DNA of 64,000 nt from SIG440 sp045120135 (GTDB lineage Bacteria > Bacillota > Clostridia > Monoglobales > Monoglobaceae): NCBI GenBank assembly GCA_045120135.1, contig JBGVEN010000020.1, forward strand, positions 1-64,000. The letters run 5' to 3'. Below are positions 17,273-26,230 of this stretch, one piece after another. The position numbers and the translations under genes were made by a program. Every line of letters starts with the position of its first letter. Position 1 is the stretch's first letter. The notes under the pieces were generated by a model. It worked only from the letters and a program-made list of their open reading frames with translations, made no database searches and was not told where the DNA came from.

Positions 17273-17278
17273 TAAAAT
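17273..17278 (+). promoter_or_regulatory. -10 element of the glg operon promoter
   Basis: TAAAAT at 17273-17278 with TAGACA at 17250-17255, spacer 17 bp. It precedes glgB by about 90 bases and could drive glgB-C-D-A-P separately from the upstream GH13 gene. Confidence 0.55.
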
Positions 17279-17365
17279 GTAATTGTTGATATTATACGGA
17301 AAATAAGTGGTTTTTGTAGGAATTTTTGAAAGTTTTTTACAAAAATTTTGGAAAGGAAAGGGAAA

Positions 17366-19285
17366 ATGGGAAAAATCAGCATCAACAAATATAAAAATGC
17401 AGTGATCTCAAAAGAGCTGATGTTTCTCTTTAATGAGGGAAAGAATTTTCAGTGTTATAATATATTAGGTGCACATTCGGAAGAAAATGGGTATGTCTTT
17501 GCTGTATGGGCGCCAAATGCTGTGTCTGTTTCGGTTGTGTGCGACAAAAACGATTGGAACAGGGATGCAAATCCTATGGATTTTTACCCTGAAACAGGTA
17601 TTTGGACAGTGTTTGTTGAGGGCATCGGTCCTGGCGAAAAGTATAAATACAGCATTGAAACCGACCGTGGCGAAATTGTTTTTAAATCCGATCCATTTGC
17701 ATTTGAAAGCGAGGTAAGACCTGCTACTGCATCTGTTACAGCAGATATGAGCTATGACTGGAAAGATTCAAAATGGCTAAAAAAACAGGCGAAAACTTCT
17801 CCCTACGATAAGCCTATAAACATTTACGAGTTACACTTTGGTTCGTGGAAGCAACATTCGGACGGTAGCTTTTACACATATTCCCAAATGGCGGAAAGCC
17901 TTATTCCGTATGTAAAGGATATGGGATATACTCATATCGAGCTTATGCCTATATGCGAATACCCCTTTGATGGTTCATGGGGATATCAGGTGGGCGGATA
18001 CTTTTCGGCAAACAGCCGATATGGTAAGCCGGCAGAGCTTAAAGAGTTTATCGATAAGTGTCACAACGCGGGAATTGGTGTGATAATGGACTGGGTTCCG
18101 GCACACTTCCCCAAGGACGCTCACGGTCTTGCAAGGTTTGACGGCTCCTGTCTTTATGAGCATCCCGATACAAGGCTTGGCGAACATAAGGAATGGGGGA
18201 CTTTGGTGTTTAATTGGGAGAAGTTTGAGATACATTCCTTTCTTATTTCCAATGCACTGTTTTGGCTCAGCGAGTATCATATTGACGGACTTCGTGTGGA
18301 TGCAGTTTCAAGTATGCTATACCTTGACTACAACCGCCGTGACGGGGAATGGATTCCCAACAAGTATGGCGGCAAGGAGAATATTGCGGCAATAGAATTT
18401 CTGCAAAAGCTTAATACCGAAATTTTTAAGCGGTACCCGAATGTTTTGATGATAGCAGAGGAATCAACGGCCTGGGGCGGTGTTACAATGCCAGTACACG
18501 AGGGTGGGCTTGGCTTTAACTTCAAGTGGAATATGGGTTGGATGAATGATGTTTTAAGATATATGTCTATGGACCCGTATTTCCGTGGCTCCAATCACAA
18601 TATGCTTACATTTTCAATGATGTATGCCTTTTCCGAGAATTATATCCTGCCGCTTTCTCACGACGAGGTGGTTCACGGTAAAGGCTCACTGATAAACAAA
18701 ATGTACGGAAGCTATGAGCAGAAGTTCAAAAGCCTTAAGCTTTTATATGCGTATATGTACGCTCATCCGGGCAAAAAACTGTTATTTATGGGCGGTGAGA
18801 TTGCCCAGTTTATTGAATGGAGGTTTTCCGAGGAACTGGAGTGGAAGCTTCTTGGTTATGAAACCCACAGAGGTGTGCAAAACTTTGTTAAGGCGCTGAA
18901 CGGGTATTACGGCAAAAATAAGTCTATGCACGAAAACGATACCGACTGGAGCGGTTTTGAGTGGATAAATGCCGAGGATGGTGAGCATAGCGTTGTTTCG
19001 TTTATACGTCAGAGTAAAAGTAGGCGTGACAAAACTATTGTAGTTGCGAACTTTGCGGCGCAGGCACATAAGAACTACAAGGTAGAAGTTCCGTCAAGCG
19101 GTAACTATGAGGTTGTGTTATGTACGGAAGATAAAGAGTACGGCGGCGAAGGTGTCGAAAAAATCGTATTTCGTGCAAAGAAAAATAAGAATGGAAGGCT
19201 GGGCTTCAGTATTAAACTTGACCTGCCCGAGCTTTCAGCGATGTATATAAAAAAGATGCCTAAAACAAGGGCTGAAAAGGCGTAA
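17366..19285 (+). CDS. glgB: 1,4-alpha-glucan branching enzyme
   Basis: 639 residues. It transfers alpha-1,4 segments to make alpha-1,6 branches in glycogen. An N-terminal CBM48 domain (about 25-120: LGAHSEENGYVFAVWAPNA) precedes the GH13 barrel. Catalytic marks are GLRVDAVSSMLYLDY (nucleophile Asp), IAEEST (acid/base Glu) and LPLSHDEVVHGKGSL. The family motif ELHFGSWK is present. The start at 17366 follows AGGAAAGGG; a frame open six codons upstream begins within that site. First gene of glgB-glgC-glgD-glgA-glgP. Confidence 0.96.
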   Translation: MGKISINKYKNAVISKELMFLFNEGKNFQCYNILGAHSEENGYVFAVWAPNAVSVSVVCDKNDWNRDANPMDFYPETGIWTVFVEGIGPGEKYKYSIETDRGEIVFKSDPFAFESEVRPATASVTADMSYDWKDSKWLKKQAKTSPYDKPINIYELHFGSWKQHSDGSFYTYSQMAESLIPYVKDMGYTHIELMPICEYPFDGSWGYQVGGYFSANSRYGKPAELKEFIDKCHNAGIGVIMDWVPAHFPKDAHGLARFDGSCLYEHPDTRLGEHKEWGTLVFNWEKFEIHSFLISNALFWLSEYHIDGLRVDAVSSMLYLDYNRRDGEWIPNKYGGKENIAAIEFLQKLNTEIFKRYPNVLMIAEESTAWGGVTMPVHEGGLGFNFKWNMGWMNDVLRYMSMDPYFRGSNHNMLTFSMMYAFSENYILPLSHDEVVHGKGSLINKMYGSYEQKFKSLKLLYAYMYAHPGKKLLFMGGEIAQFIEWRFSEELEWKLLGYETHRGVQNFVKALNGYYGKNKSMHENDTDWSGFEWINAEDGEHSVVSFIRQSKSRRDKTIVVANFAAQAHKNYKVEVPSSGNYEVVLCTEDKEYGGEGVEKIVFRAKKNKNGRLGFSIKLDLPELSAMYIKKMPKTRAEKA

Positions 19286-19322
19286 AATTCAGCTTTTGAT
19301 ATATGAACGGAGGTTTTAAGGT

Positions 19323-20546
19323 ATGAAATCAAAAGAATGTGTTGCAATGATACTTGCAGGAGGACAGGGAAGCCGTCTTGGTATCCTCACAAAGGATGTT
19401 GCAAAACCTGCAGTGCCCTTTGGTGGTAAATACCGCATAATCGACTTTCCTCTAAGCAACTGTACGCATTCGGGTATTACCACGGTGGGGGTTCTTACGC
19501 AGTACCAACCCCTGGAGTTAAACACATATATAGGTAACGGTCAGCCGTGGGATCTTGACCGAAACGACGGCGGCGTTTATGTTCTGCCACCCTATGTTTC
19601 GGCTGAAAAGGGCGAATGGTATAAGGGTACGGCTAACGCAATTTATCAGAATATCGGTTTCATCAGCCGGTTCGATCCCGAGTATGTGGTTATTCTCTCC
19701 GGTGACCATATCTACAAAATGGACTATTCCAAAATGATTAAGGCTCATAAATCGGCAAACGCAGCAGCAACCATTGCGGTAATTGAAGTTCCGTGGGACG
19801 AGGCCTCAAGGTTTGGCATTATGAATACCGATGCGGATATGAATATTGTAGAGTTCGAGGAAAAACCGGCGAATCCCAAGAGCAATCTTGCATCAATGGG
19901 TGTATATGTGTTTAACTGGAAGGAATTAAGACAGTATTTGATAGACGACGAGAATGATGAAAATTCCGACAACGATTTCGGTAAAAATATAATTCCCAAA
20001 ATGCTTGCAGACGGAAATAGGATGCTTGCATACAGATTTGACGGTTATTGGAAGGATGTGGGTACAATTCAGAGCCTTTGGGAGGCGAATATGAACCTGC
20101 TTTCCGATAACCCCGGATATCTCCTTGATGATGAAAACTGGCGAATTTTCAGCCGTAACCCTGCAATGCCTCCGCATTATATTTCACCCAAATCAAGGGT
20201 TAAAAACTGTTATATTACCGAGGGTTGTGAGATTATGGGAGATGTTGAGAACTCGGTTATATTCGAGGGTGTAACGATTGAGGAAGGCGCAGTTGTGAGG
20301 GATTCGGTAATCTTCCCCTGTGCACACATAAAAAAGGGTGCAATTGTGACAAAAGCAATGATTGGAAGCAATGCACAAATTGGTGAGAACGCAGAAATTG
20401 GCGCAAACGGCGAAAATGCGATGAATGACTTCCTGAACACAAAAATTTGTTCGGACGGCATAAGTCTTATCGCCCCTGATATTTCGATTGCAGACGGCGT
20501 AAAAATCGGCGTGTGTTCAATGGTTACAGAAACGATAAATGCCTAA
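19323..20546 (+). CDS. glgC: Glucose-1-phosphate adenylyltransferase, catalytic subunit
   Basis: 407 residues. It makes ADP-glucose from glucose-1-phosphate and ATP, the committed step of glycogen synthesis. The intact nucleotide signature MILAGGQGSRLG with the following Lys (DVAKPAVPFGGKYRIIDFPLSNC) is near the N-terminus, and FEEKPANPKSN and a left-handed beta-helix C-terminal domain follow. A GGAGG site precedes the ATG. It lies directly upstream of glgD; the two are expected to form a mixed enzyme as in other Firmicutes. Confidence 0.96.
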   Translation: MKSKECVAMILAGGQGSRLGILTKDVAKPAVPFGGKYRIIDFPLSNCTHSGITTVGVLTQYQPLELNTYIGNGQPWDLDRNDGGVYVLPPYVSAEKGEWYKGTANAIYQNIGFISRFDPEYVVILSGDHIYKMDYSKMIKAHKSANAAATIAVIEVPWDEASRFGIMNTDADMNIVEFEEKPANPKSNLASMGVYVFNWKELRQYLIDDENDENSDNDFGKNIIPKMLADGNRMLAYRFDGYWKDVGTIQSLWEANMNLLSDNPGYLLDDENWRIFSRNPAMPPHYISPKSRVKNCYITEGCEIMGDVENSVIFEGVTIEEGAVVRDSVIFPCAHIKKGAIVTKAMIGSNAQIGENAEIGANGENAMNDFLNTKICSDGISLIAPDISIADGVKIGVCSMVTETINA

Positions 20547-20571
20547 AGTACGGGGAATGGAGGAGTAAGTT

Positions 20572-21705
20572 ATGGAAAACAACAATACAATGGGTTTGAT
20601 TTTTTCGGGTAATCCCGAGGTTAACTTAGGCGAGCTGATGAAGGTTCGTTCCCTTGCGGCAGTTCCCGTAGGCGGCAGATATCGCATTATAGACTTTATG
20701 CTTTCAAATATGGTCAATTCCGGAATAGTTAATGTGGGTATTACCACAGGCTACAAGCACCGTTCACTCAGTGACCATTTGGGTAGCGGCAAGGCTTGGG
20801 ATATGGCGAGAAAGCAAAATGGTCTGTTCATTCTCTCACCGCTGGAGGGCCTTGAAATTGCCAACAGACCGGCAGAGGGGATTGATTTTATTGACTCTGC
20901 AATGAGTTATCTGCATAGAAGCCGTCAGGAATATGTAATGCTCAGCGACTGTAATACAATATGTAACATAGATTTTGATGAAGTAACAAAGTTCCACTTT
21001 GAAAAGGATGCCGACATAACTGTTGTATGTACCGAGGTAGGTGAGCTGACTCCCAAGGAACTCGGCAAACACATAATGCTCGAATGTGAGGAGGATGGCA
21101 GAGTAACCGATATTCAGGTTTATCCGAGAAAGCAGAATTCAAAACTCTCGTACATGCATATGTTCTTTATCAAAAAGGATTTTCTTATTGATTTGGTGGG
21201 AGATTGCCTGTCACACGACAAGCACTCAATTTCAAGGGATATACTGCTTGCGAATGTGGATAAGCGTAGAATTTACGGTTATAAATTTGACGGCTACCGT
21301 AAAAAAATCGACAGTATAAAATCCTTCTACCAGTTTAATCTGGAACTTCTGGACAGCGAAGTTCGCCGCGAGGTGTTTGGTGTTGACGATACCAGAAGTA
21401 TTCACACCAAGGTTAAGGACAGCGTTCCCACAAAATACGGACGTGATGCCGATGTGAAGAATTCGTTTATCGCAGACGGCTGCTGCATTGAGGGCACGGT
21501 GGAAAACAGTATTATCTTCCGTGGTGTTAAAATTGGCAAGAATTCTGTTGTTAAAAATTCAATTGTGATGCAGAATTCACGGATAATGGACGATTGCTGG
21601 GTAGAAAATGCAATCTTTGACAAAGAGGTTATCCTCTGCAACGGCAAAAAACTTGTGGGTCAGATCACATATCCGCTTTGCATAGGCAAGCGAACAATAG
21701 TATAA
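20572..21705 (+). CDS. glgD: Glucose-1-phosphate adenylyltransferase regulatory subunit GlgD
   Basis: 377 residues, a GlgC paralogue. The N-terminal GGxGxRL loop is lost (it reads GLIFSGNPEVNLGELMKVRS) while VPVGGRYRIIDFMLSN is kept, as expected for the non-catalytic GlgD that enhances GlgC activity. The C-terminal half has the same beta-helix repeats (NSIIFRGVKIGKNSVVKNS). The gap to glgC is 25 bases. A small CGGGCA/TGCCCG hairpin lies between this gene and glgA and may mark an RNA processing or attenuation point. Confidence 0.95.
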   Translation: MENNNTMGLIFSGNPEVNLGELMKVRSLAAVPVGGRYRIIDFMLSNMVNSGIVNVGITTGYKHRSLSDHLGSGKAWDMARKQNGLFILSPLEGLEIANRPAEGIDFIDSAMSYLHRSRQEYVMLSDCNTICNIDFDEVTKFHFEKDADITVVCTEVGELTPKELGKHIMLECEEDGRVTDIQVYPRKQNSKLSYMHMFFIKKDFLIDLVGDCLSHDKHSISRDILLANVDKRRIYGYKFDGYRKKIDSIKSFYQFNLELLDSEVRREVFGVDDTRSIHTKVKDSVPTKYGRDADVKNSFIADGCCIEGTVENSIIFRGVKIGKNSVVKNSIVMQNSRIMDDCWVENAIFDKEVILCNGKKLVGQITYPLCIGKRTIV

Positions 21706-21776
21706 AATCTTACAAGCAAATCGGGCATTGCTTTATGCCCGGTTTGCCTTTAAAAATGAAAGGAAGTGCAGACAAA

Positions 21777-23198
21777 ATGAGTAATATTTTGATGCTGACC
21801 TCAGAAGCCGCACCGTATGCCAAAACAGGCGGACTCGGTGATGTTTTGGGTGCACTGCCTCAGGCTTTGGCAAGCTTAGGACATACTGTATCGGTGGTTA
21901 TTCCCAAATACGGGGCAATCCCCCAAGGTTTCGTTTCTGAAATGAAGTTTGAGTTCTATATGTATGTACCTTTAGGTTGGCGCAATAAGTATTGCGGCGT
22001 ATTTTCGCTTGAGAAAAAGGGCGTAACATACTATTTTATAGATAATGAGTATTATTTTGGTGATAAGGCCCTTTATCGCTGGGACGACTTGGAACGCTTT
22101 GCATTCTTCGACAAGGCGGCACTTGAAATTCTCACAAGAATAGATTTCCGTCCCGATGTAATACATTGCCACGACTGGCAGACGGGTATGGTTCCGGTTA
22201 TTCTCAAAGCTTATTATCAGCAAAACGAGTTCTACCAGGGAATTAAAACTGTATTTACCATTCACAATCTCAAGTATCAGGGAATATACTCTGTTGATGC
22301 AGTAAAAGACTTCTTCTCTCTGGATGATTCGTACTTCACCGATGACAAGCTGGAATTCCACGGCTGTGCTAATTTGCTTAAAGCAGGAATTGTATATTCC
22401 GACACGGTAACAACTGTCAGCCCCACCTATGCCGGCGAGATAAAAACACCTCTTGGTGGTGAGGGCCTTGACGGACTGCTCAGCGCCCGTGATAATTCAC
22501 TTTTTGGTATTCTGAATGGTATTGATTATGATGAATATAATCCCAAAACCGACCCGTATATTGCGTGTACCTATGGTCTCCGTGATTGCATAGAGGGTAA
22601 ACGCAAAAACAAAATTGCTCTGCAGACCGAACTTGGACTCCCTGTAGATGGCGAAAAGGCAATGATAGGTCTTGTTTCAAGACTGGTTGACCAAAAAGGA
22701 CTTGACATCATTGCAGATGCAATGGGATCACTTATGGAAATGGATATTCAGTTTGTGATTTTGGGTACAGGCGACGAAAAATATGAGAATATGTTCCGTC
22801 ACAATGCCTGGTGCAATAGCGGTAAGGTCTCAGCAAACATCACATTTAGCAACGAGATGGCTCATAAAATTTACGCCGCTTGTGATATGTTTTTGATGCC
22901 GTCACTTTTTGAGCCGTGCGGCTTGGGCCAGATTATAGCAATGGCTTACGGAACTATTCCTATTGTCCGTGAAACAGGCGGACTTAAAGACACGGTAACA
23001 CCGTACAATGAATTCACAGGTGAGGGTAACGGTTTCAGCTTTTATCCGGCAGAGGCTCATGATATGATATACACAATCAGACGTGCACTAGGATTTTTTG
23101 CAGATAAGCCAGTGTGGAAAAAATTGGTGAAAAATGCAATGGAAGAGGACTTCTCGTGGACAGAATCTGCGAAGGAGTATGAAAAATTATATAATTAA
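21777..23198 (+). CDS. glgA: Glycogen synthase (ADP-glucose, GT5)
   Basis: 473 residues. It extends alpha-1,4-glucan from ADP-glucose. The GT5 motif KTGGLGDV is near residue 16, and the C-terminal Rossmann domain shows GLVSRLVDQKGLD and the catalytic region FEPCGLGQI. The start at 21777 follows AAAGGAAGTG; the frame is open upstream into glgD but that portion has no family likeness. Part of the glg operon. Confidence 0.96.
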   Translation: MSNILMLTSEAAPYAKTGGLGDVLGALPQALASLGHTVSVVIPKYGAIPQGFVSEMKFEFYMYVPLGWRNKYCGVFSLEKKGVTYYFIDNEYYFGDKALYRWDDLERFAFFDKAALEILTRIDFRPDVIHCHDWQTGMVPVILKAYYQQNEFYQGIKTVFTIHNLKYQGIYSVDAVKDFFSLDDSYFTDDKLEFHGCANLLKAGIVYSDTVTTVSPTYAGEIKTPLGGEGLDGLLSARDNSLFGILNGIDYDEYNPKTDPYIACTYGLRDCIEGKRKNKIALQTELGLPVDGEKAMIGLVSRLVDQKGLDIIADAMGSLMEMDIQFVILGTGDEKYENMFRHNAWCNSGKVSANITFSNEMAHKIYAACDMFLMPSLFEPCGLGQIIAMAYGTIPIVRETGGLKDTVTPYNEFTGEGNGFSFYPAEAHDMIYTIRRALGFFADKPVWKKLVKNAMEEDFSWTESAKEYEKLYN

Positions 23199-23222
23199 AG
23201 AAAGGATTTTTTTGGAGGAAAA

Positions 23223-25685
23223 ATGGCATTAAGTAAAAAGCAAATTGAGTTTAACACAAAAAAAGAACAAATCAAAAGCAATATTACGGGCAAGCTTCGC
23301 CGGTACTATGCAAAAACGGTTGAAAAGGCAACGCCCGAACAGATATATAAGGCTTGCGCTTTAACAGTTCGTGATGAACTGATGGAAGAATGGGCAAAGT
23401 CAAGAGAACTTCTGGAAAATGGTAATAAAAAGGAGCTTTACTATCTTTCGTTTGAGTTTCTGATGGGCAGGGCACTCGGCAATAACATAATGAACATAAT
23501 GAAAACCAAGCTGTATACCGAAGCACTTTCGGATTTGGGTCTTGACCTCTCAAAGGTTGAAGAGGTGGAGAACGATGCGGGTCTTGGTAATGGTGGTCTT
23601 GGCAGACTTGCGGCGTGTTTTTTGGACTCGCTTTCTACATTGGAACTTCCGGCGTTCGGTTGCGGTATTAGATATGAGTATGGTCTGTTCAGGCAGAAAA
23701 TAGTTGACGGCTACCAGATTGAAATGCCCGACCCGTGGCTGGAAGACGGAAATGCGTGGGAGATTGAACGCCCTGAGGACAGCGTGGAAATCCACTATAA
23801 CGGACGTGTTGAGGAATATTTCGAGGATGGCAGAATGAAGTTCCGCCATGTTGATTATAACACCGTTATCGGTGAACCCTATGATATGCCGATTTCCGGT
23901 TATGCTTCAAAATTGGTAAATACACTTAGGTTATGGCGTGCAAGGTCACCTCAGGTTATTAATATGGCAGAATTCAACCGTGGCGACTATGCCATGGCGG
24001 TTAAGGATAAGGAGCTTGCAGAGGTAGTGTCGCAGATACTCTACCCCGAAGACAATCATTACGAGGGTAAGCTTTTAAGACTCAAGCAACAGTACTTTTT
24101 TGTTTCGGCTACAATCCAATGGATTATTGCAAAGCAGAAGCGTCGCGGTCACGGTCTGCACGAACTGCCTAAGTATGTTCAGATTCATATTAACGACACT
24201 CACCCCACAATTGCAATCCCCGAATTTATGCGTATAATGGTTGACGAGGAGGGCTTCGGTTGGGATGAGGCGTGGTCAATTGCACAGCAGATTTTTGCAT
24301 ATACAAACCACACAATTATGTGCGAGGCTCTTGAAAAATGGCCTGTTTCAATGGTGGAATCTTTGCTCCCGAGAGTTGCGATGATTATTAAGGAAATTGA
24401 CCGCAGACAGAGAGAATTTCTTGTTTCAAAATTTGGCGATGATTTTGGCAAGATAAACTATATGTCGGTAATTTCAAACGGAAATGTCAATATGGCAAAT
24501 CTCTGCCTGACAGCCTGCCACAGCATCAATGGTGTTGCAGCACTTCATACCGAGATTTTAAAGCACGAAACATTCCATGATTATTACAGTGTATATCCCG
24601 AAAAATTCAAGAATGTAACAAACGGTGTAACGCCCAGAAGATGGCTGCTTAAAGCTAATCCGGCACTTGCTGATCTGATTACAGGTGCAATAGGAGATGG
24701 ATGGATAAAGAATACTGCAGAGCTTGATAATTTGGGTAAATTTGCAGACGATGCGGCGTTCCGTGAAAGTTTTGCCAAAATAAAACATAACAACAAGATT
24801 GCATTGGCGAATTACATTGCAGAGCACAACGGCATCACCGTTGACCCCAATTCTTTGTTTGATGTTCAAATAAAAAGGCTTCACGAATATAAGCGTCAGC
24901 TGATGAAGGCGATGCACATAGTTTATCGCTATAAGATGATAACCGAAAATCCAAGTCAGGCAAGTATGCTGCCTGAAACGTTTATTTTCGGTGCTAAGGC
25001 GGCACCCGGCTACCATACCGCAAAATTGATTATCAAGCTGATAAACAACATAGCAGATGTGGTTAATAACGACCCCAGAACCAAGGATATCTTAAAGGTA
25101 GTATTCATTGAAAACTACAGTGTTTCAATTGCCGAAAAGATAGTTGCCGCAGCTAATTTGAGCGAGCAGATTTCAACTGCTAGCAAGGAGGCATCAGGCA
25201 CAGGTAATATGAAGCTGATGCTCAACGGTGCACTTACCATTGGTACAATGGACGGTGCGAATGTCGAGATTGCCGAGCGTGTGGGCGAGGATAATATTTA
25301 CATCTTTGGACTCTCATCTCAGGAAGTGCTGAATATTTACGCATCAGGACATTCCGGCAGCTCCGAGGTTTATTCGCAGAATATGGTAATAAAGGCCATT
25401 GTGGATAGTTTTATTGACGGAACATTCACTAAGGAAAATCAGAATCTCTTTCAGGAAATTTATCACGAGCTGGTGTTTGGCAGAAACGGCTTTGCCGACC
25501 AGTATTTGCTTCTCCGTGACTTTGAATCATATCTGGATGCAGGTCACAGAATGGCAAAGGACTTTGTTCAGCCGGATATCTGGAACAAAAAGGCTATTAT
25601 CAATGTTTCAAAGGCTGGATTCTTCTCAAGCGATCGTTCGATTATGGACTATAATCAGAGAATCTGGGGCCTTGAAAAAATATAG
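23223..25685 (+). CDS. glgP: Glycogen/maltodextrin phosphorylase
   Basis: 820 residues, GT35. It releases glucose-1-phosphate from glycogen ends using phosphate and pyridoxal phosphate. Marks include DAGLGNGGLGRLAACFLDS near the N-terminus, HINDTHPTIAIPE, and the PLP-lysine region GTGNMKLMLNGALTIGTMDGANVE. It is the last gene of the glg operon and supplies the breakdown arm next to synthesis. No simple terminator follows; instead a long imperfect hairpin lies at 25684-25790. Confidence 0.96.
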   Translation: MALSKKQIEFNTKKEQIKSNITGKLRRYYAKTVEKATPEQIYKACALTVRDELMEEWAKSRELLENGNKKELYYLSFEFLMGRALGNNIMNIMKTKLYTEALSDLGLDLSKVEEVENDAGLGNGGLGRLAACFLDSLSTLELPAFGCGIRYEYGLFRQKIVDGYQIEMPDPWLEDGNAWEIERPEDSVEIHYNGRVEEYFEDGRMKFRHVDYNTVIGEPYDMPISGYASKLVNTLRLWRARSPQVINMAEFNRGDYAMAVKDKELAEVVSQILYPEDNHYEGKLLRLKQQYFFVSATIQWIIAKQKRRGHGLHELPKYVQIHINDTHPTIAIPEFMRIMVDEEGFGWDEAWSIAQQIFAYTNHTIMCEALEKWPVSMVESLLPRVAMIIKEIDRRQREFLVSKFGDDFGKINYMSVISNGNVNMANLCLTACHSINGVAALHTEILKHETFHDYYSVYPEKFKNVTNGVTPRRWLLKANPALADLITGAIGDGWIKNTAELDNLGKFADDAAFRESFAKIKHNNKIALANYIAEHNGITVDPNSLFDVQIKRLHEYKRQLMKAMHIVYRYKMITENPSQASMLPETFIFGAKAAPGYHTAKLIIKLINNIADVVNNDPRTKDILKVVFIENYSVSIAEKIVAAANLSEQISTASKEASGTGNMKLMLNGALTIGTMDGANVEIAERVGEDNIYIFGLSSQEVLNIYASGHSGSSEVYSQNMVIKAIVDSFIDGTFTKENQNLFQEIYHELVFGRNGFADQYLLLRDFESYLDAGHRMAKDFVQPDIWNKKAIINVSKAGFFSSDRSIMDYNQRIWGLEKI

Positions 25686-25817
25686 GGCATTGATAAAATG
25701 CACATAACGAACAAGCTACACCACTCGGCGTACACCAAAGTACGCCGTCGGGTTAGGCTTGTCCTTTCTGCGCTATTTTATCTTCGCCCTAAGGTTGTGT
25801 GTTGATAAAATGAACAC
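25684..25817. repeat. 107-nt imperfect inverted repeat with a flanking direct repeat
   Basis: Paired segments in order: AGGGC/GCCCT, GATAAAAT/ATTTTATC, ACAAGC/GCTTGT, CGGCGTAC/GTACGCCG with loop ACCAAA (outer limits 25684-25790). TTGATAAAATG occurs at 25690 and again at about 25802, bracketing most of the element. It may be a small non-coding mobile-type repeat or an RNA end-structure of the glg operon. Confidence 0.5.
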
Positions 25818-25880
25818 AATATCCGATGCGTTTTTGTTTGCCTTTTATATTTAGTGTAGAAATCAAAGAAAAATAAATAA

Positions 25881-25910
25881 AAAAACGACTTGCGTATGCA
25901 AGTCGTTTTT
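25881..25910 (-). terminator. Terminator of the tRNA-Leu/tRNA-Gln transcript
   Basis: Stem AAAAACGACTTGC/GCAAGTCGTTTTT (25881-25893 / 25898-25910) with loop GTAT, directly after the tRNA-Gln CCA on the minus strand. Confidence 0.85.
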
Positions 25911-25911
25911 T

Positions 25912-25985
25912 TGGCTGCCGGACTAGGATTCGAACCCAGACAAACAGAGTCAGAGTCTGCTGTGCTACCTTTACACAATCCGGCA
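25912..25985 (-). tRNA. tRNA-Gln (anticodon CTG)
   Basis: Acceptor TGCCGGA/TCCGGCA, D stem GTGT/GCAC, anticodon stem GCAGA/TCTGT with loop CTCTGAC giving anticodon CTG, and T arm CTGGG TTCGAAT CCTAG. Discriminator G and CCA are encoded (25914-25912). It is co-transcribed with the tRNA-Leu upstream. Confidence 0.9.
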
Positions 25986-26017
25986 ATATTAAATTGTTTT
26001 ATAAATAAAAAAGTATT

Positions 26018-26102
26018 TGGTGCGAGCAGTGGGACTTGAACCCACACGTCGGTTGACACACGCCCCTCAAACGTGCCTGTCTGCCTATTCCAGCATGCTC
26101 GC
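26018..26102 (-). tRNA. tRNA-Leu (anticodon GAG)
   Basis: Class II tRNA with acceptor GCGAGCA/TGCTCGC, anticodon stem CACGT/GCGTG, loop TTGAGGG giving anticodon GAG, a long variable arm and T arm GTGGG TTCAAGT CCCAC. CCA is encoded. It is the first gene of a two-tRNA transcript. Confidence 0.9.
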
Positions 26103-26121
26103 ATTTCCAAACAGCTTTTAT

Positions 26122-26150
26122 AGTATAATACTTTTTGTTGGGTTTGTCAA
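26122..26150 (-). promoter_or_regulatory. Promoter of the tRNA pair
   Basis: Minus strand TTGACA (26150-26145), 17-bp spacer, TATACT (26127-26122), about 20 bases before tRNA-Leu. Confidence 0.85.
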
Positions 26151-26202
26151 TAGTTTTTTTGAAAAAAGTACAATTTTTTTTCGAATATAAAAAAGTATGT
26201 AT

Positions 26203-26224
26203 GAAGCGGCATAAAAACCGCTTC
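26203..26224 (-). terminator. Probable terminator of the PTS operon
   Basis: Stem GAAGCGG/CCGCTTC (26203-26209 / 26218-26224). On the minus strand a T run follows after about ten bases. Confidence 0.5.
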
Positions 26225-26230
26225 AAAAAG

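Noticed and set aside
21706..21776. CGGGCA/TGCCCG hairpin between glgD and glgA as a terminator
   Set aside because: The stem is short and followed by GTTTGCC rather than a T tract, and the operon clearly continues. It is noted only in the glgD entry.
25778..26110. 110-codon minus-strand frame
   Set aside because: It runs across tRNA-Gln, tRNA-Leu and their terminator, so it is not coding.
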